From positions 1,550,001-1,614,000 of the forward strand of contig NZ_CP033932.1 of the NCBI RefSeq assembly GCF_003815975.1: a DNA stretch of 64,000 bases. The letters run 5' to 3'. Below the pieces are notes generated by a model. It ran no database searches. It saw only the letters and a program-made list of their open reading frames with translations, and was not told where the DNA came from. This DNA comes from Chryseobacterium bernardetii (GTDB lineage: Bacteria; Bacteroidota; Bacteroidia; Flavobacteriales; Weeksellaceae). Within the stretch, counting starts at the first letter, position 1. Every line of letters begins with the position of its first letter. Of the stretch, positions 17,168 to 26,891 are shown piece by piece. The position numbers were made by a program, and so were the translations under genes.

Positions 17168-18016
17168 TTATACTGTATCCATGAAGGTCTTCTCCACTTT
17201 ATTGAAGGTAATAACACCTACTGCCAGAAGAACCAGTATGATAACAGTACTGGCAACCAGCATTACCGGAGAAAAGTCTCCCACACCTAGCCAGCCATAC
17301 TTAAAGCATTCAAAAATACCCGTTAATGGGTTGAATTTTGCAAGCTTTTTAAAATATCCGGGAAGCATAGATACAGGATAGATGACCGGTGTAGCATACA
17401 TATATAAGCTTACCCCAAATGCTAAAAGCATACTTAAATCCTTATATTTTGTAGTAAGTGCTGAAAATATCATTCCAACCCCCAATGCAAAAAGGGCCAT
17501 AAGGATTAGTAAAAAAGGAGTTGCTAAAACCCACCAGTTGGGTGAAATTTCATTGTTGATGAGGTAATATCCCCAAACAATCAGAAAGAGAAGGAATTGA
17601 ACACTTAAACGCATCAGGTTTGAAATGACAATTGAGATGGGAGTTACCAGTCTTGGAAAATACACCTTGCCAAAGATACTGGCATTCCCTGTAAACGTTG
17701 CAGTAGTGCCTAGCAGTGCCCCGGAAAAATAGTTCCATAAAGTGACTCCTGAAAGATAAAATATGATGCCGGGAGCTCCGTCTGTGGGAAGCTTAGCGAA
17801 TCTTCCGAAAATAATCAGATAAGTAATTGTAGTGAAGATAGGATTGATAAAAAACCAAATTGGTCCCAAAATGGTTTGCTTGAAACTGGATATAAAGTCT
17901 CTCTTTACAAACATGTAAATAAGATCTTTATATCGCCATACTTCCTTGAGTTTTAAATCAAATAAGGAATGATTTGCTTCAATGGTTTCTGTCCACTTTT
18001 GCTGTGGTTCATTCAT
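17168..18016 (-). CDS. wzm: Polysaccharide ABC exporter permease
   Basis: This 282-residue membrane protein of the ABC-2 type has about six hydrophobic segments after a charged N-terminus. It carries the family signatures LKEVWRYKDLIYMFVKRDF (22-40) and LGPIWFFINP, and ends with FNKVEKTFMDTV. Wzm-type permeases form the inner-membrane channel for lipid-linked polysaccharide. It is the first gene after the terminator at 18138-18165, so it probably heads a separate transcript running toward asnB. The ATPase partner follows directly. Confidence 0.93.
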   Translation of the reverse strand: MNEPQQKWTETIEANHSLFDLKLKEVWRYKDLIYMFVKRDFISSFKQTILGPIWFFINPIFTTITYLIIFGRFAKLPTDGAPGIIFYLSGVTLWNYFSGALLGTTATFTGNASIFGKVYFPRLVTPISIVISNLMRLSVQFLLFLIVWGYYLINNEISPNWWVLATPFLLILMALFALGVGMIFSALTTKYKDLSMLLAFGVSLYMYATPVIYPVSMLPGYFKKLAKFNPLTGIFECFKYGWLGVGDFSPVMLVASTVIILVLLAVGVITFNKVEKTFMDTV

Positions 18017-18031
18017 CTGTGTAAGTTTTTA

Positions 18032-18039
18032 CAAATTTA
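18032..18039 (-). promoter_or_regulatory. Candidate -7 promoter element for wzm operon
   Basis: The minus strand reads TAAATTTG, fitting the TAnnTTTG box, 15 bases before the wzm start and just after the rfbA terminator. No clear TTG -33 element is visible. The position between a terminator and a new operon head is the main support. Confidence 0.38.
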
Positions 18040-18137
18040 TAATAATTATTCTTACCGGATTTCTTAGTTTGTAATTTATTGGTTACATAAACTAAAAAAT
18101 AACAACTAATATATTGATATTTGTTATTATGAGCAAA

Positions 18138-18165
18138 AAACTATTGGCTATAAAGCCAATAGTTT
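18138..18165 (-). terminator. Rho-independent terminator after rfbA
   Basis: A perfect 12-bp stem AAACTATTGGCT/AGCCAATAGTTT closes a 4-base loop. On the minus strand it runs straight into TTTTTT, giving a strong intrinsic terminator about 20 bases after the rfbA stop. It splits the polysaccharide locus into at least two transcripts: ugd-rfbB-x-rfbA and wzm onward. Confidence 0.87.
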
Positions 18166-18186
18166 GTAAGATTATAAATGATAGGA

Positions 18187-19050
18187 TTATTGACCAACAA
18201 GTTGTTTCAAATACTGGCCGTAGCCACTTTTACCGTATTTAGCCGCTGTTTCCAGTAATTTTTCTTCGTTGATGAATTTATTTCTGAAAGCAATTTCCTC
18301 AATACATCCAATCTTGAAACCTTGTCTTTTTTCAATAACACTTACGAATTCTGAAGCATCATGAAGGGAATCAAAAGTCCCTGTGTCCAGCCATGCTGTA
18401 CCTCTGTCCAGAACACCCACTTCAAGTTTTTCATTTTTCAGATAAACATTGTTGATATCGGTAATTTCCAGTTCTCCTCTTTCAGATGGCTTTATATTTT
18501 TAGCGATTTCCACTACATTGTTGTCGTAAAAGTATAATCCTGGCACGGCATAGTTAGATTTCGGCTGTAAAGGTTTTTCTTCAATAGAAACAGCTTTGAA
18601 GTTGTCATCAAACTCTACAACGCCATATCTTTCCGGATCGGCAACGTGGTAAGCGAAAACAACACCTCCATCCGGATTGGTTTTGTTTTTCAATAAAGTC
18701 CCCATTTCAGAGCCATAAAAGATATTGTCTCCTAAAACAAGTGCGGCCGGATCATTACCAATAAATTTATCGCCCAGAATAAAGGCTTGTGCCAGTCCAT
18801 CCGGACTAGGCTGTACTACATATTCTATATTGCAGCCAATCTGTGAGCCATCACCTAGCAATTTAATAAATCCAGCCTGGTCATGAGGGGTAGTGATAAT
18901 CAGGATATCCTTAATTCCAGCTAACAGTAAGGTGGATAACGGATAGTAAATCATCGGTTTATCATAAACAGGCATCAATTGCTTACTTACAGCAATGGTT
19001 AGAGGGTAGAGTCTTGTTCCGGATCCTCCGGCTAATATTATTCCTTTCAT
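18187..19050 (-). CDS. rfbA: Glucose-1-phosphate thymidylyltransferase
   Basis: This 287-residue enzyme begins [18 protein letters not shown], the nucleotidyltransferase signature, followed by [29 protein letters not shown] contains the metal-binding Asp, and EEKPLQPKS and GTAWLDTGT complete the RmlA family pattern. Length and motifs are those of a full RmlA/RfbA that makes dTDP-glucose from dTTP and glucose-1-phosphate. It feeds RfbB (19508-20587) in the same transcript. No rmlC or rmlD is seen in the window, so dTDP-rhamnose is not the evident end product here. A strong terminator follows. Confidence 0.96.
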   Translation of the reverse strand: MKGIILAGGSGTRLYPLTIAVSKQLMPVYDKPMIYYPLSTLLLAGIKDILIITTPHDQAGFIKLLGDGSQIGCNIEYVVQPSPDGLAQAFILGDKFIGNDPAALVLGDNIFYGSEMGTLLKNKTNPDGGVVFAYHVADPERYGVVEFDDNFKAVSIEEKPLQPKSNYAVPGLYFYDNNVVEIAKNIKPSERGELEITDINNVYLKNEKLEVGVLDRGTAWLDTGTFDSLHDASEFVSVIEKRQGFKIGCIEEIAFRNKFINEEKLLETAAKYGKSGYGQYLKQLVGQ

Positions 19051-19058
19051 CGTTCTTA

Positions 19059-19508
19059 TTATTTGATATTCTCTATTGCATAGTCCATCTGATTTTTAAT
19101 ATTTAAATCAATAGCAGGAGTTATCAAAAATACCGAATTGTTTTTTGATAACCGGCCGCCAATACTTTTATGCAGCCTGATCAGCGCATTTAAATTTTCC
19201 TCTGATATCAATGAGAATGAACTATATAATGAAATTTTAAAATCATCAAAATTGAAATTTTTGACGATTGTATAAATCTGTTCTTTGGTTAAATTTTGTT
19301 TAGGAGGTTCTACACTGTAGTCGAACATTTTTAACTCTAGGTATTCCTTGGCATAATTGATCAATGCCTCTTTGTAATGAGATGCTTCTATAAATTCGTC
19401 TATCAACCTTTGCTTAGATAAATCAGCCATAGCTGGCGGAGAGGGAAGCTCCTGAGCAGTAGCAAAAGAAGAAAATATGACAAAAAGAAAAGAAACAATA
19501 TACCTCAT
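19059..19508 (-). CDS. Small secreted protein between rfbA and rfbB
   Basis: This 149-residue protein begins with [19 protein letters not shown], a clear signal peptide with cleavage expected after the Ala-Thr-Ala stretch. The mature part is mainly helical by appearance, charged, without cysteines or an obvious catalytic motif. I do not recognise a family; a DUF2059-like fold is possible but not shown. It is placed within the nucleotide-sugar operon, touching rfbB by one base and ending 8 bp before rfbA. Its position suggests co-expression with envelope glycan synthesis, but a periplasmic protein cannot take part in dTDP-sugar synthesis itself. Confidence 0.82.
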   Translation of the reverse strand: MRYIVSFLFVIFSSFATAQELPSPPAMADLSKQRLIDEFIEASHYKEALINYAKEYLELKMFDYSVEPPKQNLTKEQIYTIVKNFNFDDFKISLYSSFSLISEENLNALIRLHKSIGGRLSKNNSVFLITPAIDLNIKNQMDYAIENIK

Positions 19509-20587
19509 TAGTTATACTGTTTTTCGTAATACTTTTGATAATCTCCACTGGTTACGTTCTCCAGCCATTCCTTATTTTCAAGATACCAGTCGATCGTTTT
19601 ACCTAATCCTTCTTCAAATGTTACGGATGGTTTCCAGCCTAAATCCTTGTTTAATTTATTGGCATCAATAGCATAACGTTTATCATGACCTGGTCTGTCT
19701 TTTACAAAAGTGATCAGTTTTTCAGAATACCCTTCAGGTCTTCCTAATTTAGCATCCATTTGCTTAATCAGTTCTTTTACCAGGTCAATATTCTGCCACT
19801 CATTGAATCCGCCGATGTTATAGGTTTCTCCGGTTTTGGCTTCATTGAATATTTGGTGAATTGCTCTTGCATGGTCAATTACAAATAACCAGTCTCTTGT
19901 GTATTTTCCATCACCATAAATAGGTAAAGGTTTCTCATTAATGATGTTAGAAATACAAAGCGGAATTAATTTTTCCGGAAAGTGATTCGGTCCGTAATTA
20001 TTTGAACAGTTTGAAACAATAAACGGCATGCCGTATGTATTGCCATAGGCTCTTACCAAATGATCTGAAGCTGCTTTTGATGCAGAGTATGGAGATTGCG
20101 GATCATAAGAAGTGGTTTCAAGGAAAAATCCTGTTTCTCCTAAACTTCCATATACTTCGTCGGTGGAAACATGGTAAAAAAGGTTGGTTCTTTTTTCATC
20201 CGGGAATCTTCCATGCGTGTGGTCCGGATTTAACGTCCAGAATTCTTTGCAAAGGTTAAGTAGATTTGCCGTTCCGTTTACATTAGTATTGATGAAAGCC
20301 ATCGGATCTGTAATGCTTCTGTCAACGTGGCTTTCTGCAGCTAAATGAACAACTGCATCCGGGTTATATTTTTCAAAAACTTTTCTTAATTCTTCAGGTT
20401 TTGTTATGTCTGCTTTTTCGAAAACATAATTAGGTTCATTTTCAATGTCCTTCAGGTTTTCAAGATTTCCGGCATAGGTTAATGCATCAAGGTTGATGAT
20501 CTTGCTTTCCGGATTGTTTTTTACAAATTCTCTCACAACATGGGATCCGATGAATCCCGCTCCTCCCGTAATAATGATATTTTTCAT
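19508..20587 (-). CDS. rfbB: dTDP-glucose 4,6-dehydratase
   Basis: This 359-residue extended SDR has the NAD loop GGAGFIGS (8-15), HLAAESHVDRSI, STDEVYGSLG with the dehydratase Asp-Glu pair, and SPYSASKAASDHL with the Tyr-x3-Lys pair. RYAIDANKLNKDLGWKP near the C-terminus is also typical. It converts dTDP-glucose to dTDP-4-keto-6-deoxyglucose, the branch point for rhamnose, Qui4N, Fuc3N and similar sugars. The neighbouring VioA-like transaminase would use this keto sugar. It lies 9 bp after ugd in transcription order. Confidence 0.96.
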   Translation of the reverse strand: MKNIIITGGAGFIGSHVVREFVKNNPESKIINLDALTYAGNLENLKDIENEPNYVFEKADITKPEELRKVFEKYNPDAVVHLAAESHVDRSITDPMAFINTNVNGTANLLNLCKEFWTLNPDHTHGRFPDEKRTNLFYHVSTDEVYGSLGETGFFLETTSYDPQSPYSASKAASDHLVRAYGNTYGMPFIVSNCSNNYGPNHFPEKLIPLCISNIINEKPLPIYGDGKYTRDWLFVIDHARAIHQIFNEAKTGETYNIGGFNEWQNIDLVKELIKQMDAKLGRPEGYSEKLITFVKDRPGHDKRYAIDANKLNKDLGWKPSVTFEEGLGKTIDWYLENKEWLENVTSGDYQKYYEKQYN

Positions 20588-20596
20588 TTCTTTTCT

Positions 20597-21910
20597 TTAT
20601 TTTGTAATTGTTTTTCTGCCTATACTTTTGTAATAGAATCCGTTTTGTTCAGGAATTTCTAAAGGATACATATTCCTTCCGTCAAAAATTACCTTATTTT
20701 TCATCTTTTTAGCCATAAGCTCAAAATTGGGGTTTTTGAATTCAGGCCATTCTGTAGCAATAAATAAGGCATCTACATTGTCCAATGCATCATACATTCC
20801 TTTAGCATATTGAATTTTGTCTCCCAGAACTTTTTGAACATTAGTTTCAGCAACAGCATCATAGGCTACAATTATTGCGCCCTTTTTCAATAAAAGAGCA
20901 ATATTATCTAAAGAAGAAGCTTCTCTGATATCATCTGTGTTGGCTTTGAAGGCAAGTCCCCACATTGCGATCTTTTTTCCTTCAATATTTCCACCAAAGT
21001 ATTTTTCAATTTCAGAGACAAGAATTACTTTTTGTGAAGTATTTACACTTTCTGTAGCTTCCAGGATCTGGAAGTTGAAATCTTCCTGTTTTCCTGATTT
21101 TATAAGGGCTTTTACATCTTTAGGAAAGCAGCTTCCGCCATATCCTATTCCCGGAAATAAGAATCTGTGGCCAATTCTGTCATCACTGCCCATTCCCAGT
21201 CTTACCTTATCTACATCAGCCCCTACTTTTTCACAGTAGTTGGCAATTTCATTCATAAAAGTAATCTTTACTGCTAAGAATGAGTTGGCAGCATATTTTG
21301 TGAGCTCAGAAGATTTCTCATCCATGAAAATAATGGGAATCCCTGTATTGGTAAATGGCTGATAGATTTTAGCCATAATATCTTTAGCCTTATCAGAGCT
21401 GGCTCCAACCACTACTCTTGAAGGATTCATAGAATCTTCAACAGCAAAACCTTCTCTTAAAAATTCAGGATTGGAAACAACATCAAAAGGAATCTTTGTT
21501 TTAGAAGATATTGTTTCTCTTACTCTGTCTGCAGTACCTACAGGAACTGTGCTTTTATTAACGATAACCTTATATTCGGTCATCAGTTCTCCAATATCGT
21601 TTGCTACCTTTAGTACATATGACAGATCTGCAGAACCATCCTCTCCGGGAGGGGTTGGCAATGCGAGATAAATTACTTCACTTTTGTCTAAAGCTTCCTT
21701 TAAATTGGTAGTGAAAAACAATCTTTCAGACTGAATGTTTCTAAGAAACATTTCTTCAAGGTTCGGCTCATAGATGGGAACAATGCCGTTTTTCATACCT
21801 TCTACTTTTTTTTCATCAATATCAACACAGTATACTGAATTGCCAAGCTCTGCCAGAGTAGTTCCTGTAACTAATCCCACATAACCTGTTCCTACAATCG
21901 TTATATTCAA
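20597..21910 (-). CDS. ugd: UDP-glucose 6-dehydrogenase family protein
   Basis: This 437-residue protein has an N-terminal Rossmann domain, VGTGYVGLVTG (6-16), LALPTPPGEDGSADLSYV (82-99), VNKSTVPVGT (118-126) and NPEFLREG (148-154). The catalytic thiol is in GGSCFPKDVKAL, with Cys261. LAFKANTDDIREA begins the C-terminal NAD-domain half. This family oxidises a UDP-sugar C6 alcohol to the acid. UDP-glucose to UDP-glucuronate is the most likely reaction, though UDP-ManNAc or UDP-GalNAc dehydrogenases are relatives. It is the first gene of the minus-strand transcript, divergent from rimP. Confidence 0.92.
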   Translation of the reverse strand: MNITIVGTGYVGLVTGTTLAELGNSVYCVDIDEKKVEGMKNGIVPIYEPNLEEMFLRNIQSERLFFTTNLKEALDKSEVIYLALPTPPGEDGSADLSYVLKVANDIGELMTEYKVIVNKSTVPVGTADRVRETISSKTKIPFDVVSNPEFLREGFAVEDSMNPSRVVVGASSDKAKDIMAKIYQPFTNTGIPIIFMDEKSSELTKYAANSFLAVKITFMNEIANYCEKVGADVDKVRLGMGSDDRIGHRFLFPGIGYGGSCFPKDVKALIKSGKQEDFNFQILEATESVNTSQKVILVSEIEKYFGGNIEGKKIAMWGLAFKANTDDIREASSLDNIALLLKKGAIIVAYDAVAETNVQKVLGDKIQYAKGMYDALDNVDALFIATEWPEFKNPNFELMAKKMKNKVIFDGRNMYPLEIPEQNGFYYKSIGRKTITK

Positions 21911-21935
21911 AATGTTTGTTTTTTAAATTCAAAGA

Positions 21936-21943
21936 CAAAAATA
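21936..21943 (-). promoter_or_regulatory. Candidate -7 promoter element for ugd operon
   Basis: The minus strand reads TATTTTTG, a TAnnTTTG match, 26 bases before the ugd start. There is no TTG at the expected -33 position. It is nonetheless the only good box in the short divergent region that faces ugd. Confidence 0.42.
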
Positions 21944-22018
21944 ATAAAAATACCTTCATCTGCTTCTTTAATTTAATGTAAATGAATTCTGTTCTATTTG
22001 CTTGATAATAAGATAATT

Positions 22019-22048
22019 TTGCATTTTTGGAAAAAAAGCGTATATTTG
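22019..22048 (+). promoter_or_regulatory. Promoter of rimP-nusA-infB operon
   Basis: TTG at 22019-22021 is followed after 19 bases by TATATTTG at 22041-22048, matching the Bacteroidetes TTG-N19-23-TAnnTTTG pattern. The predicted start of transcription, around 22054, coincides with the base of the leader hairpin. Confidence 0.62.
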
Positions 22049-22053
22049 CAATG

Positions 22054-22110
22054 GATTTACGGAAAAAATGGGAAGGCTTCGCAAGAAAGCCTTTTTTCGT
22101 ACTGTAAATC
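22054..22110 (+). ncRNA. Structured leader RNA upstream of rimP
   Basis: An outer stem pairs GATTTAC (22054-22060) with GTAAATC (22104-22110). Inside it AAGGCTT (22073-22079) pairs with AAGCCTT (22087-22093) around a 7-base loop, and the flanking A-run and T-run can extend this stem. The inner hairpin ends in TTTTTT, so it resembles an intrinsic terminator within the leader. It could act as an attenuator or protein-binding site controlling the translation-factor operon. The pairing is seen directly; the function is inference. Confidence 0.5.
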
Positions 22111-22125
22111 AAGATAAAAGAATGT

Positions 22126-22593
22126 ATGGAGTTTAAAAAAAGAATTGAAGAATTATTAAATGAATTCCTTGAGACCAGAAAAGATCTTTTTCTTATTGAG
22201 CTTAAGATCTCTGCAGGGGATGATATTACAGTGATTTTAGATGGTGATAATGGAGTTTCTTTGCAGGACTGCCTTGATGCAAGCCGTGCTATAGAATTCA
22301 ATATGGATCGGGAAGAACATGATTTCAGCCTTCAGGTGATGTCTGCAGGATTAAGCGAACCATTAGTAACACCAAGACAGTTCAATAAAAACATAGGAAG
22401 AGAGATTGAGGTGATGCTGGAGGATTCTTCTAAAATTGAAGGGGAATTGTCAAAAGTAGATGAAGAGAAGATCACTCTTATTTTACGTTACCGTAAACCG
22501 AAAGATATCGGTAAAGGGAAGGTGGATGTGGAAGAGGAAAAAGAAATTCCTTACACTGAGATCAAAAAGGCATTAGTAGTAATTAAATTTTAA
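22126..22593 (+). CDS. rimP: Ribosome maturation factor RimP
   Basis: This 155-residue protein has the two-domain RimP layout. An N-terminal alpha/beta domain has IELKISAGDDITVILDGDNGVSLQDC and ASRAIE near residues 24-57. It is followed by FSLQVMSAGLSEPLVTPRQF, which matches the RimP pattern VSSPGLDRPL with variations, and a C-terminal Sm-like barrel. RimP assists maturation of the 30S subunit. Gene order rimP-nusA-infB is widely conserved and supports the call strongly. It begins 15 bases after the structured leader and ends 17 bp before nusA. Confidence 0.95.
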   Translation: MEFKKRIEELLNEFLETRKDLFLIELKISAGDDITVILDGDNGVSLQDCLDASRAIEFNMDREEHDFSLQVMSAGLSEPLVTPRQFNKNIGREIEVMLEDSSKIEGELSKVDEEKITLILRYRKPKDIGKGKVDVEEEKEIPYTEIKKALVVIKF

Positions 22594-22610
22594 AAAAGAA
22601 AAAAGAATAG

Positions 22611-23846
22611 ATGGATAATATAGCGTTGATTGAATCCTTTGGTGATTTTAAAGACGAAAAAGGGATCAGTAAGATTGATCTTATGGCAATTATTGAAGAT
22701 TCTCTGAAGACTCTTTTGAGAAAGAGATTCGATTCAGATGACCACTTTGATGTGATTGTAAACCCGGATAAAGGAGATTTTCAGATATTTTTAAATAAAA
22801 CAATTGTAGAGGACGAAATGTCTGAAGACGATGATCTGGAAATTGAAATTTCTGAAGCAAAGAAGATTGATCCTACCTTCGAAGTAGGTGAAGACTTTAC
22901 AATGGAAATTCCAGTTGCTCAGCTAGGAAGAAGAAATATTCTTACCTTAAAGCAGATCCTGGCTACAAAACTTCAGGAGCATAATAATGCGATGCTGTAT
23001 GAGCAGTTTAGAGATAAAATTGGTGAAATCGTTGTAGGAGAAATCCACCACATCCGTCACAAACATGTAATCCTGTTAGATGACGAAGGAAACGAATTCA
23101 TTTTACCAAAAGAAAACCAGATCCCATCCGATTTCTTTAAAAAGGGTGAGAATATCAGAGCTATTGTTGAGACAGTAGATTTTAAAGGTTCAAAACCGCA
23201 GATTATTATTTCCAGAACTGCACCTAAATTCCTTGAGAAATTATTAGAGCTGGAAATTCCTGAAATCCAGGATGGAACTATTATTTTGAAAAAAGTAGTG
23301 AGAATCCCGGGAGAAAAGGCGAAGATCGCAGTAGATGCTTATGATGACAGAATTGATCCTGTAGGAGCTTGTGTGGGTGTTAAAGGATCCAGAATTCATG
23401 GGGTAGTAAGAGAATTGAGAAATGAAAACATCGATGTTATTCAGTGGTCTAAAAACCCTGAGATCTTGGTGAAGAGAGCTTTAGGTAATGTTACTATCAA
23501 CAAAATTGAAATCAACGAGGAGACTAATTATGCATTAGTGTATACTCCGGTTGAAGAGATTTCTAAAGTGATCGGAAAGCAAGGTCAGAATATCAGACTG
23601 GCTTCTTGGTTGACAGGATATGAGATTGATGTTTACAGAGAGTCCAGCGAGGATGACGATGTTGAATTGAAAGAATTCAATGACGATATTGAGCAGTGGA
23701 TTTTGGATGAATTTAAGAAAGTAGGACTTACAACTGCAAAATCAGTATTGGATAAAGAAACTGAGAGTCTTTTAAATATGGTTGACCTTGAAGAGGAAAC
23801 AATTGAAGAGGTTAAGCGTATTCTGAGAGAAGAATTTGAAGATTAA
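22611..23846 (+). CDS. nusA: Transcription termination/antitermination factor NusA
   Basis: This 411-residue protein has an N-terminal RNA-polymerase-binding domain (1-130), then an S1 domain (GEIVVGEIHHIRHKHVILL to IIISRT). Two KH domains follow, with PVGACVGVKGSRIHGVVREL and VIGKQGQNIRLASWLTGYEI as the GxxG-containing sequences. It lacks the long acidic C-terminal repeats of E. coli NusA, as is usual outside gammaproteobacteria. It acts with RNA polymerase in pausing, termination and antitermination. It sits between rimP and infB in the conserved operon. Confidence 0.97.
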   Translation: MDNIALIESFGDFKDEKGISKIDLMAIIEDSLKTLLRKRFDSDDHFDVIVNPDKGDFQIFLNKTIVEDEMSEDDDLEIEISEAKKIDPTFEVGEDFTMEIPVAQLGRRNILTLKQILATKLQEHNNAMLYEQFRDKIGEIVVGEIHHIRHKHVILLDDEGNEFILPKENQIPSDFFKKGENIRAIVETVDFKGSKPQIIISRTAPKFLEKLLELEIPEIQDGTIILKKVVRIPGEKAKIAVDAYDDRIDPVGACVGVKGSRIHGVVRELRNENIDVIQWSKNPEILVKRALGNVTINKIEINEETNYALVYTPVEEISKVIGKQGQNIRLASWLTGYEIDVYRESSEDDDVELKEFNDDIEQWILDEFKKVGLTTAKSVLDKETESLLNMVDLEEETIEEVKRILREEFED

Positions 23847-23923
23847 GATGTAAATAAATCTTAATAAAACAGTAAAAAGGAAATACTTTAATTTTAAAAA
23901 TTAAAAAACAGTAAATAATATAG

Positions 23924-26872
23924 ATGCCAAAAATTAGATTAAATAAAGCGGTTAAGGAATTCAACATTTCGATGTCCAGATTAGTAGAGTTTTTACAGTC
24001 AAAGGGTTTCGAGGTTGAAAGCAATCCTAACGCTCAATTGGAAGAATCGGCATATTCTGCATTGGAAGCTGAGTTTGCTAAAGATGGCGAACAAAGAAAG
24101 GCTTCCCATGAGGTGGTTATCACTAAAGTTCCGGAAGAAAAACTGGAAATTGAAGAGAAGAAAACCCCTGAAGTGATAAGAGCTAAAGCAAATAAACCAG
24201 AAACTAAGATTTTAGGTAAGATAGATTTGGAACCTGCTAAACCTGAAGTTGAAGAAACCCCTGCTGCTCCTGTAGCGACACCGGTGGAAGAAAAGAAAGA
24301 AGAAATTGTGAAAGAAGAGCCGGAAGTAAAAGCAGCTCCTGAAAAGCAGGAATTTAAAGTTTTGGATAAAATTGATTTGTCTCAGATAGAATCTAGAAAT
24401 AGACCTGTGAAAAAAGACAAACCAAAAATGGAGGAGAAAAAAGAAGAAGAGAAACCGGTTGAACCTGTAAAAGAAACTCCAAAACCAGTGGTAGAAGAGA
24501 AAAAAATAGAAGCTCCAAAAGTGGAAGCCGAACCTGAGAATCAGGAACCTCAAAAAATTGAAACTGTTTATCAGAAACTGGACGGTCCTAAGATCGTAGG
24601 TGAAAAAATTGACTTAACTCAATTTGCACCAAAACCAGGTGCTGGTGCTAAAAAGAAAAGAAAGAGGATTGAAAAACCGGGTGGAGGTCAGAACAACCAA
24701 GGCCAAGGCGGAAACAATCAGAACTCTGGAAATAATCAGGGCGGCCAAGGCGGAAACCGTCAACACAATAATGGTGGTGGCCAAGGTGGAAACCGCCAGG
24801 GACAGGGTGGACAAGGTAACCGTCCACAGGGTCAAGGTGGCCAGGGAGGAAACCGTTTTGGAAATAACCAGGGAGGAAACCGTCCAGGTGGCCAAGGTGG
24901 CGGATTTAAGAAAGGGGGTCAAAACAACAGACCTGGTCAAAGAGTTATGCCAGTTGAATTAACTGACGAACAAGTTAAAAACCAGATCAAGGAAACCTTA
25001 GAAAAACTTACCAATAAAGGAGGAAAATCTAAATCTGCAAAACATAGAAAAGATAAGAGAACTTTCCGTAGAGAACAGGACGAACGTCAGCAGGAGCTTG
25101 AAGCGCAAGACAGAACGCTTAAGGTAACAGAATTTATTACAGTGGGAGAATTAGCGAGCTTAATGAACGTGTCTCCAACAGAAGTAATTTCTGCTTGTTT
25201 CTCACTTGGGGTAATGGTTACCATGAACCAAAGGCTGGAAGCTGATACCTTATTATTAGTAGCAGATGAATTCGGTTATAAAATTGAATTCTCTGATGCA
25301 GATCTTGAAGATACAGATGCAGAAGATGAAATCGATACTGAAGAAAGCTTAGTGTCAAGAGCACCGGTAGTTACTGTAATGGGGCACGTTGACCACGGTA
25401 AAACTTCATTGCTGGATTACATTAGAAAAACAAACGTAATTGCTGGTGAGTCAGGAGGTATTACCCAGCACATCGGAGCTTATAATGTGAAGCTGGAAAA
25501 TGGTCAGAGAATTACGTTCTTAGATACACCAGGTCACGAAGCTTTTACAGCGATGAGAGCAAGAGGTGCTCAAATCACGGATATAGCAATTATCGTAATT
25601 GCTGCCGATGATGATGTAATGCCACAAACAAAAGAGGCGATTGCTCACGCTCAGGCTGCTGGAGTACCAATGATTATCGCAATCAACAAAGTAGATAAGC
25701 CAAATGCAAACCCTGATAATATCCGTCAGCAACTTTCCGGACTAAATCCACCGGTTTTGGTTGAAGAATGGGGAGGAAATGTTCAGGCTCAGGAAATTTC
25801 TGCTAAATTCGGTAATAATGTAGATGTGTTATTGGAGAAAGTTTTATTACAGGCAGAAATGCTTGAGTTGAAAGCTAACCCAGATCGTTCAGCAAACGGA
25901 GTTGTGATTGAAGCCTCTCTTGATAAAGGAAGAGGATATGTAGCAACAATGTTGGTGCAAACCGGAACTTTAAGAGTAGGTGACTATGTAGTAGCTGGTA
26001 AAAACCATGGTAAAGTAAAAGCTTTGCTTGATGAAAGAGGGAAAAATCTTGCGGAAGCAGGACCTTCAATTCCAGCAACAATCTTAGGTTTAGACGGTGC
26101 ACCTACAGCAGGTGATAAATTCCGCGTTTATACTGACGAAAGTGAAGGTAAAGCTATTGCGAATAAGAGAGAGCAGCTTCAGAGAGAACTTTCTATCAGA
26201 ACGAAAAAACATACAACACTTGAAGAATTGGGTAGACGTATTGCCTTAGGAGAATTCAAAGAATTGAATATTATCCTTAAAGGTGACGTGGATGGTTCAG
26301 TAGAAGCACTTTCTGATCAGTTACAAAGATTGTCAACAGAAGAGATCAGTGTGAAAATTCTTCATTCAGGTGTAGGACAGATCACAGAATCTGATATCAA
26401 CTTAGCTGCAGCATCAGATGCAATCATCATTGGATTCAATGTGAGAGCTGGAGCTAACGCAAAAGAGCTTGCGGACCGTGAGGAGATTGAAATCAGAACT
26501 TATTCTGTAATCTATAAAGCGATCGACGAAGTAAAAGAAGCAATGGAAGGAATGCTTTCTCCTGAAATTCAGGAGCAGGTAATTGGTAACGTAGAGATCC
26601 GTGAAGTATTCAAGATTTCTAAAGTTGGTTCAATTGCAGGTTGTATGGTCCTTACCGGAAAAGTTACAAGACAGTCTAAGGTGCGTTTGTTAAGAGATGG
26701 TATTGTTAAATTTGACGGAGAGCTGGAAAGCTTGAAGCGTTTCAAAGATGACGTAAAAGAAGTAACAAAAGGTTACGAATGTGGATTGAACTTGAAAGGA
26801 TACAATGATATTGAAATCGGAGATATTCTTGAAGTTTATGAAGAAGTAGCTGTTAAGAAAAAGCTGAAGTAA
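23924..26872 (+). CDS. infB: Translation initiation factor IF-2
   Basis: This 982-residue GTPase loads initiator tRNA on the 30S subunit. An N-terminal IF2N helix motif (1-60) is followed by a long low-complexity Pro/Glu/Lys region (65-240), then a Gly/Asn/Gln/Arg-rich stretch (about 250-340) built from short GGQGGNR-like units. A second IF2N-like region ([18 protein letters not shown]) precedes the G domain: [11 protein letters not shown] (G1, about 487), DTPGHEAF (G3) and NKVDK (G4). The C-terminal beta-barrel and IF2-C domains are complete. A hairpin terminator lies just after the stop, closing the operon. Confidence 0.98.
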   Translation: MPKIRLNKAVKEFNISMSRLVEFLQSKGFEVESNPNAQLEESAYSALEAEFAKDGEQRKASHEVVITKVPEEKLEIEEKKTPEVIRAKANKPETKILGKIDLEPAKPEVEETPAAPVATPVEEKKEEIVKEEPEVKAAPEKQEFKVLDKIDLSQIESRNRPVKKDKPKMEEKKEEEKPVEPVKETPKPVVEEKKIEAPKVEAEPENQEPQKIETVYQKLDGPKIVGEKIDLTQFAPKPGAGAKKKRKRIEKPGGGQNNQGQGGNNQNSGNNQGGQGGNRQHNNGGGQGGNRQGQGGQGNRPQGQGGQGGNRFGNNQGGNRPGGQGGGFKKGGQNNRPGQRVMPVELTDEQVKNQIKETLEKLTNKGGKSKSAKHRKDKRTFRREQDERQQELEAQDRTLKVTEFITVGELASLMNVSPTEVISACFSLGVMVTMNQRLEADTLLLVADEFGYKIEFSDADLEDTDAEDEIDTEESLVSRAPVVTVMGHVDHGKTSLLDYIRKTNVIAGESGGITQHIGAYNVKLENGQRITFLDTPGHEAFTAMRARGAQITDIAIIVIAADDDVMPQTKEAIAHAQAAGVPMIIAINKVDKPNANPDNIRQQLSGLNPPVLVEEWGGNVQAQEISAKFGNNVDVLLEKVLLQAEMLELKANPDRSANGVVIEASLDKGRGYVATMLVQTGTLRVGDYVVAGKNHGKVKALLDERGKNLAEAGPSIPATILGLDGAPTAGDKFRVYTDESEGKAIANKREQLQRELSIRTKKHTTLEELGRRIALGEFKELNIILKGDVDGSVEALSDQLQRLSTEEISVKILHSGVGQITESDINLAAASDAIIIGFNVRAGANAKELADREEIEIRTYSVIYKAIDEVKEAMEGMLSPEIQEQVIGNVEIREVFKISKVGSIAGCMVLTGKVTRQSKVRLLRDGIVKFDGELESLKRFKDDVKEVTKGYECGLNLKGYNDIEIGDILEVYEEVAVKKKLK

Positions 26873-26891
26873 TATTCAGATAAATATAAAT

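Noticed and set aside
24680..24930. Possible CRISPR-like or tandem repeat array
   Set aside because: The repeats are in frame, code for GGQGGNR-like units, and have no spacer structure.
24212..24940. Minus-strand open frames of 108-113 codons inside infB
   Set aside because: They mirror the low-complexity part of IF-2 (runs of Phe/Arg or Thr/Leu), with no independent start signals or family features.
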